A stretch of DNA of 64,000 nt. Source: Flammeovirga sp. OC4 (GTDB taxonomy: Bacteria; Bacteroidota; Bacteroidia; Cytophagales; Flammeovirgaceae). The position numbers and the translations under genes were made by a program. The notes under the pieces were generated by a model. The model was not told where the DNA came from. It was given only the letters and a program-made list of their open reading frames with translations, and ran no database searches. The DNA lies in NCBI RefSeq assembly GCF_000812565.1, contig NZ_JTAM01000013.1, positions 1 through 64,000 on the forward strand, in the 5' to 3' direction. Shown here one piece after another: positions 60,277-64,000 of the stretch (positions within the stretch are counted from its first letter, which is position 1; each line of letters begins with the position of its first letter).

Positions 60277-61595
60277 TATACTAAGTCAAATTGAGCAATA
60301 GATTCTTTTATGGAATGAGAGTACAACCAAGGGCCAATCACGTCTTCCAGTGTTCGTCCTTTTAGGTTGAGTTGGATGTATGATGTGCTGATGTCAATCA
60401 ATTGGAGTTGGTGCATCTCTTCTATTTCAAGTTTGAAATCCTCCAATACAGAAGAATTAAAGTAGGCTTGATAAGAAGCAATGGGTAAACCTGTTCCTTC
60501 GCAGAAAGACTTAATGAAATACCTTCTTTTTTCTTCTTCTAGATCAAGTTGAATACCATAATTCACTTTTTTGAATTCCTCCTTAGAAGTATTGTTATAG
60601 TTCTCTATAATATGTTTAATGGAAGATCTGCCAACAGCATAATCGCTACTGTAATGCAGTGATTTGGTATAAGAGCGAGCTCCGACGCCTAATCCTAACA
60701 TTGCATTTTCTTGTGGTAAATAACCGGGGTGAGCAAATGAAGGAGCGTTCTTTTTCTTGAATTGTCTCATTGTGATTTGCTCATAGCCATTGCTCATTAA
60801 GAAGTCCCTTGCCTGTAGGTACAACTTCATTCTGAAATCATCCCAAGCTCGTTCCTTTAATCCCAAACCTGTCAATGGTCTTATATACAAAGGGTAAAGA
60901 AAAACCTCTTCGGGTGAAATTTCTATCATTTGATCCAAGGTATATTGCCAACTTTCCGTCGTTTGATTTTCTGCTCCATAAATCAAATCCAAGTTGAGTA
61001 ATGGAAATTGAGCTTCTTTCAGGTCTCTGATCGCTCTTCTCACTTCTTCCACTTTTTGGGGCCTTCCCATTGCTTTCACTTCCTCTTCAATAAAGCTTTG
61101 CACGCCCATACTTACCCGGACGAAGCCTTTTTCTTTAAGGAGTTGAATTTTATCAGCCGTGATGGTTTTAGGAGAAACTTCAATAGCGGAATTGACGACT
61201 TCAGTTTTTAATCCTAAAGAGGAATTCAGCGTTGATAAAACAGACTGTAATTCTTCTGCTGAAAGATAACTTGGGGTACCTCCTCCAAAAGCGAAATTGG
61301 CAAAATGAAGGTTTCCTAATTCCTCTTTAACGGCTTCAACCTGTCTTGTCAACGCATTAAGAAACTCGTTTTGAAGGTTGCCTTTTGGGTTGGCAATTGT
61401 AAATAGATTACAGAAGCCACATCTCATTTCACAAAAGGGAAGATGAAGATAGAGAAAAACATCACGCTTCTTTTCCTCGCTCCACACTTCTTGGAGTGAT
61501 AATGTTTTTTTAAAGTTTCTATATGCCATTTTATGAGGGTAAGAGTAGGCATAAGAATGATAGTATGATTGGTTGATATATTCTTTTAAATTCAT
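60276..61595 (-). CDS. STM4012-family radical SAM protein (HemN-like)
   Basis: The product is a 439-residue radical SAM enzyme that looks like coproporphyrinogen III oxidase HemN or HemW. It has the motif C55-x3-C59-x2-C62 in 'LPFCEMRCGFCNLFT'. The opening 'YAYSYPHKMAYR' is a hallmark of the STM4012 group. Other motifs are 'FAFGGGTPSYLSAEEL' (the GGGTP motif), 'IEVSPKTIT', 'RVSMGVQSF' and 'LNLDLIYGAENQT', all as in HemN-type proteins. The C-terminus is divergent from HemN. It overlaps its neighbours by 4 bp and 1 bp, so it is translationally coupled. It is unlikely to act in haem synthesis, because of the family context. Confidence 0.92.
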   Translation of the reverse strand: MNLKEYINQSYYHSYAYSYPHKMAYRNFKKTLSLQEVWSEEKKRDVFLYLHLPFCEMRCGFCNLFTIANPKGNLQNEFLNALTRQVEAVKEELGNLHFANFAFGGGTPSYLSAEELQSVLSTLNSSLGLKTEVVNSAIEVSPKTITADKIQLLKEKGFVRVSMGVQSFIEEEVKAMGRPQKVEEVRRAIRDLKEAQFPLLNLDLIYGAENQTTESWQYTLDQMIEISPEEVFLYPLYIRPLTGLGLKERAWDDFRMKLYLQARDFLMSNGYEQITMRQFKKKNAPSFAHPGYLPQENAMLGLGVGARSYTKSLHYSSDYAVGRSSIKHIIENYNNTSKEEFKKVNYGIQLDLEEEKRRYFIKSFCEGTGLPIASYQAYFNSSVLEDFKLEIEEMHQLQLIDISTSYIQLNLKGRTLEDVIGPWLYSHSIKESIAQFDLV

Positions 61596-62389
61596 TTTTC
61601 ATTCATTAAAAATTCAGCATAAGGGACATTCCAAACCACTTCATGGGCCAATCGATGTCCATTGTATCCGTCTTCTCCATAAGCAGTTCCGTGATCTCCC
61701 ATCAATAAAAATAACGTTGGTCGTCCCTTGAAAGCATTCATCAAAATTTCCCATTGACTATCCACATACTCTAATGCTTTGGCATGTGTAGTGATCGAAT
61801 CCTCTTTGGCTCCTTGTTGGTAGAAATAATTGGGTTGGTGTATGGCTGAAATATTGATAAACAGAAAAAGCCTGTTTTGTTGATTTTGCTGTACAATTTC
61901 CTCTGCTTTTTGAAACTGGTATTTTGTTGAAAAAGGAGAGGTGACACCTAGGCGATCTTCCCAGTGGCTTTCATCAAACATGGAAGGAAACACTTTGCTC
62001 AATGCAGACCTTCTGTTGAAAAAGCCCACTCCACCAATACACGCTGTATGATATCCTTTTGCTTTTAAACCATCAATAATTGTAGCTTGTTCAAAAGTGA
62101 AAGTATTGGTGTTGGTCGTTTCACTTCCCGCAAATTGAGTGGCAAACAACCGTTCTTGCTTTGGTTGATCAATGGGAGTGGGGAAAAAACCCGAAAAAAT
62201 TGCATGATGAGAAGCATAAGTAAAACTCCCCGGTGCATGCCTTTTCTCCCATCCTGATTCTGGTAGATATTTTTGAAGTTGAGGTAATCGCTTTTCTTTA
62301 AAAAGTTGTTGGCTGACATCATACCTCAACGTGTCCAACGTGATCAAAACAATATCATAATCACCCACAATTTTATTCGCATTGATCAT
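61592..62389 (-). CDS. STM4013/SEN3800-family sulfatase-fold hydrolase
   Basis: The 265-residue product has an alkaline-phosphatase/sulfatase-type core. The opening 'VLITLDTLRYDVSQ' carries the first metal Asp, and the nucleophile region is 'APGSFTYASHHAIFSGFFPTP', where Thr57 or a nearby Ser sits at the position used by phosphatases/sulfatases (no Cys-x-Pro-x-Arg sulfatase motif). The second metal site is 'LLMGDHGTAYGEDGYNGH'. This wording matches the STM4013/SEN3800 family. It overlaps both neighbours by 4 bp. The reaction is unknown, though phosphodiesterase or phosphatase activity is plausible. Confidence 0.9.
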   Translation of the reverse strand: MINANKIVGDYDIVLITLDTLRYDVSQQLFKEKRLPQLQKYLPESGWEKRHAPGSFTYASHHAIFSGFFPTPIDQPKQERLFATQFAGSETTNTNTFTFEQATIIDGLKAKGYHTACIGGVGFFNRRSALSKVFPSMFDESHWEDRLGVTSPFSTKYQFQKAEEIVQQNQQNRLFLFINISAIHQPNYFYQQGAKEDSITTHAKALEYVDSQWEILMNAFKGRPTLFLLMGDHGTAYGEDGYNGHRLAHEVVWNVPYAEFLMNEK

Positions 62390-63042
62390 ATATAATTGGC
62401 TATTTCTTGAATGTCATTGATTTGAATATCCGCAATTGATTCTTTTGTTTCAGTAGGGTTGAGGTGAATTGTTTTCCATCCCATTTGATGAGCACCTTTG
62501 ATATCCTTGTCATAATCATCACCAATCATTACAATTTCATCAGGCGTATACCCATATTCCATTTGAATTAAATGAAAGAAAAGTGGATTAGGCTTTTCAA
62601 AACTATAATCTCCCGATATGAAAGTAGAAGTTGGAGGGAAGGCTTTAAATAATCCAGAGTTTACAATCTTTTTCTGTTGATTATGATTCCCTCCATTTGT
62701 TAGTAATACAAGGTGAAAATGTTCTTTTAATTCCGCTAAAAATTGAAGGATTGAAGTGTCTATTTTCTCCACAAAATCCCCAACGACATACTTCTTCTGA
62801 AACTCCTCAAATAATTTTTGATGAATGAACTTTGAAATAAGCCATTGATAAAAAGTATCTCTTGATCTGTACCCTTTATTATCATATTCAAGAATAGTGG
62901 CTTTATGTTCAGTCCATATATTAGGTTGATTGACAAACTCAAATGCTTTTTCCAAGTAAGTACTATAGGCTTTGTCTCTATCGATTAAAGTATTATCTAA
63001 ATCGAAAACGAGACATTTAATATTTTTAGGTAAGGACTTCAT
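62386..63042 (-). CDS. HAD-superfamily phosphatase in the STM4011-4014 cluster
   Basis: The product is a cytoplasmic HAD subfamily I hydrolase. I start it at the ATG at 63042 ('MKSLPKNIKCLVFDLDNTL'); the frame extends 21 residues upstream but the longer form would overlap the ATP-grasp gene by 80 bp. 218 residues. The nucleophile motif is 'FDLDNTLIDRD', motif II 'LLTNGGN', the Lys in 'FEKPNPLFF' and motif IV 'MIGDDYDKDIKGA'. It overlaps the ATP-grasp gene by 17 bp and the sulfatase-fold gene by 4 bp. A HAD is not part of the core STM4011-4014 set as I know it, so it may be lineage-specific. Confidence 0.85.
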   Translation of the reverse strand: MKSLPKNIKCLVFDLDNTLIDRDKAYSTYLEKAFEFVNQPNIWTEHKATILEYDNKGYRSRDTFYQWLISKFIHQKLFEEFQKKYVVGDFVEKIDTSILQFLAELKEHFHLVLLTNGGNHNQQKKIVNSGLFKAFPPTSTFISGDYSFEKPNPLFFHLIQMEYGYTPDEIVMIGDDYDKDIKGAHQMGWKTIHLNPTETKESIADIQINDIQEIANYI

Positions 63043-64000
63043 CGAAAATGGATTTAATGATAAAAGCTTGTTCTTCATAGGTTGTTCTGCCTTCAGAATT
63101 GACAATTCTAGGCACTAAATCACCAAAAGCATTCACTTCAATAATTTTTACTTTATGACTGTTGGCTTGGACCATCAGGTCAACTCCTGTCACCATAGCA
63201 CCTTGAAATGATCTGACCGCTTGTAACGCTGTCTTTTTAATTTCTTCCCACTTTTCATTTCCTAAATAATCGATCAATCCATTGAGGTCTCCTCTCTCAT
63301 TGCCAAGGTGTAGATTGGTCATCGGTGAGGTGCTGGACCTCATCACTACATGTTCTACTTTTTGACCAATGACGACCAATCGCAAATCAAATACTTTATT
63401 GTTGAAAGTAGCTTTAGGTTCCCATTTTTCAACAATGAGGTGTTCTTTCGCCAATTGATTGATGATCAATTTAATTTTTGTAGCATCACGATAAGTACTA
63501 ATGTTTAATGAGTTGTATAAAGCGGAAGATTTATCAATTTCAACAGACGTTTTTAATACTTCTCTACTTTTACTTCTTCTATAAGCCATTACTCCTGAAG
63601 AGGAAGAACCGTGTGCAAGCTTAATGAAAACTTGATGTTCTTTTGCTTGATTCATCATTTGATGTAGTTCTTCATAACTCCGAACCGTCCCTAAAAATTT
63701 TGTTTTAGCAACATGATGTTCCAAAAGAATTTGATGGGCGTTCTTCTTGTCAAACATCTGAAGAATAGCCGTAGGAGTATTCATAAACCTTACGTTTCCC
63801 TTCTTCATGACACAATTCTCCACAAACTTTAAAGCTTCTTTAAAACCTAAATAAGCTTGTCTAGAATATTGAATTCTACCTTTATCATTAGGAAGAATAT
63901 CAATTTCTTCTTTAGAGATTTGATGAAATTCTTCTTTTTTTATGCTTTCACTTCCCCATTTCAATAATCCTTTAAAGACATCGAAATTCTCACCAAAGGA
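63026..64000 (-). CDS. STM4014-like ATP-grasp protein, 5' end beyond the window
   Basis: The gene is cut by the right edge: the open frame continues to base 64000 with no start, so the N-terminus is missing. Visible residues (~324) include 'FIKLAHGSSSSGVMAYRR' (an ATP-grasp phosphate-binding Lys and Gly-rich loop), 'HLIVEKWEPKATFNNKVFDLRLVVIG' (typical E-x-W and 'D-L-R' motif) and 'TGVDLMVQANSHKVKIIEVNAFGDLVPR', where Asp, Glu and Asn are the Mg-binding residues. The segment before the visible Met reads 'SFGENFDVFKGLLKWGS'. I assign it to the STM4014 family by its place in the cluster and its ATP-grasp features. Such enzymes form amide or ester bonds via acyl phosphate; the substrate is unknown. 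Confidence 0.8.
   Translation of the reverse strand, partial: SFGENFDVFKGLLKWGSESIKKEEFHQISKEEIDILPNDKGRIQYSRQAYLGFKEALKFVENCVMKKGNVRFMNTPTAILQMFDKKNAHQILLEHHVAKTKFLGTVRSYEELHQMMNQAKEHQVFIKLAHGSSSSGVMAYRRSKSREVLKTSVEIDKSSALYNSLNISTYRDATKIKLIINQLAKEHLIVEKWEPKATFNNKVFDLRLVVIGQKVEHVVMRSSTSPMTNLHLGNERGDLNGLIDYLGNEKWEEIKKTALQAVRSFQGAMVTGVDLMVQANSHKVKIIEVNAFGDLVPRIVNSEGRTTYEEQAFIIKSIFDEVLT

Noticed and set aside
60276..61595. HemN coproporphyrinogen oxidase
   Set aside because: The radical SAM core is HemN-like, but the 'YPHKMAYR' opening and the cluster context fit the STM4012 family, and no other haem gene is adjacent.
1..64000. tRNA, rRNA, tmRNA or prophage genes
   Set aside because: I looked in each intergenic gap for cloverleaf-like and conserved rRNA sequences and for integrase, capsid or transposase genes and saw none; a tRNAscan or Infernal run would be decisive.

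Overview
The window is AT-rich DNA with the marks of a Bacteroidota of the Cytophagales type, probably a marine Flammeovirga-like organism (an inference from protein style, not a database match). The evidence is a FecR/SusC/SusD set with an STN domain, the gliding-motility ATPase GldA, a DUF5723 outer-membrane protein, DUF4251 and TonB proteins, many lipoproteins with short lipoboxes, and promoters of the form TTG-N17-23-TAnnTTTG in place of sigma70 sites. I see no rRNA, tRNA, CRISPR array, prophage or transposase gene. Most genes are intact, and simple hairpin terminators separate many units.

Layout. 0.1-8.4 kb: FecR anti-sigma factor, SusC, SusD, then a Tat-exported metallophosphoesterase overlapping a lipoprotein with an HDxE motif; this looks like one nutrient-uptake locus. 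8.6-14.9 kb: folC, an orphan lipoprotein, a RhuM-Fic/Doc protein, a PhoD-type phosphatase, a small acidic protein and a DUF4251 protein. 15-22 kb: a PepSY membrane protein divergent from an Rrf2 regulator, bracketed by two direct copies of a ~390-bp non-coding element with inverted ends, then a small membrane protein and a Dna2-like nuclease-helicase. 22-25 kb: a lipoprotein/DUF5723 pair. 25-47 kb: mostly housekeeping and metabolism (aminotransferases, gldA, FGGY kinase, an Sm-like small protein, glutamate decarboxylase, M23 peptidase, TonB, queuosine-precursor transporter, HPt protein, rluB, NDH-2, ppc, a SixA-like and an LHPP-like phosphatase tail to tail, Kelch lipoprotein, hisC). 47-59 kb: a tight four-gene operon (HMG-CoA lyase-like, comB, smpB, pabC-like), an alpha/beta hydrolase, an OmpA-like protein, a cache-domain histidine kinase with rsmH, rimO, and an isolated BatC-like TPR protein. 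59.4-64 kb: five overlapping minus-strand genes running off the window edge.

That last cluster is the best candidate for an undescribed system. Four of its five genes match the STM4011, STM4012, STM4013 and STM4014 families: two radical SAM enzymes, a sulfatase-fold hydrolase and an ATP-grasp-like protein. To my knowledge these are conserved together but have no known function. Here the genes overlap by 1-17 nt and include an added HAD phosphatase, so the products probably act in one pathway. The second point of interest is the paired ~390-bp element, which fills two convergent intergenic regions and ends at or beside the stop codons of the flanking genes.
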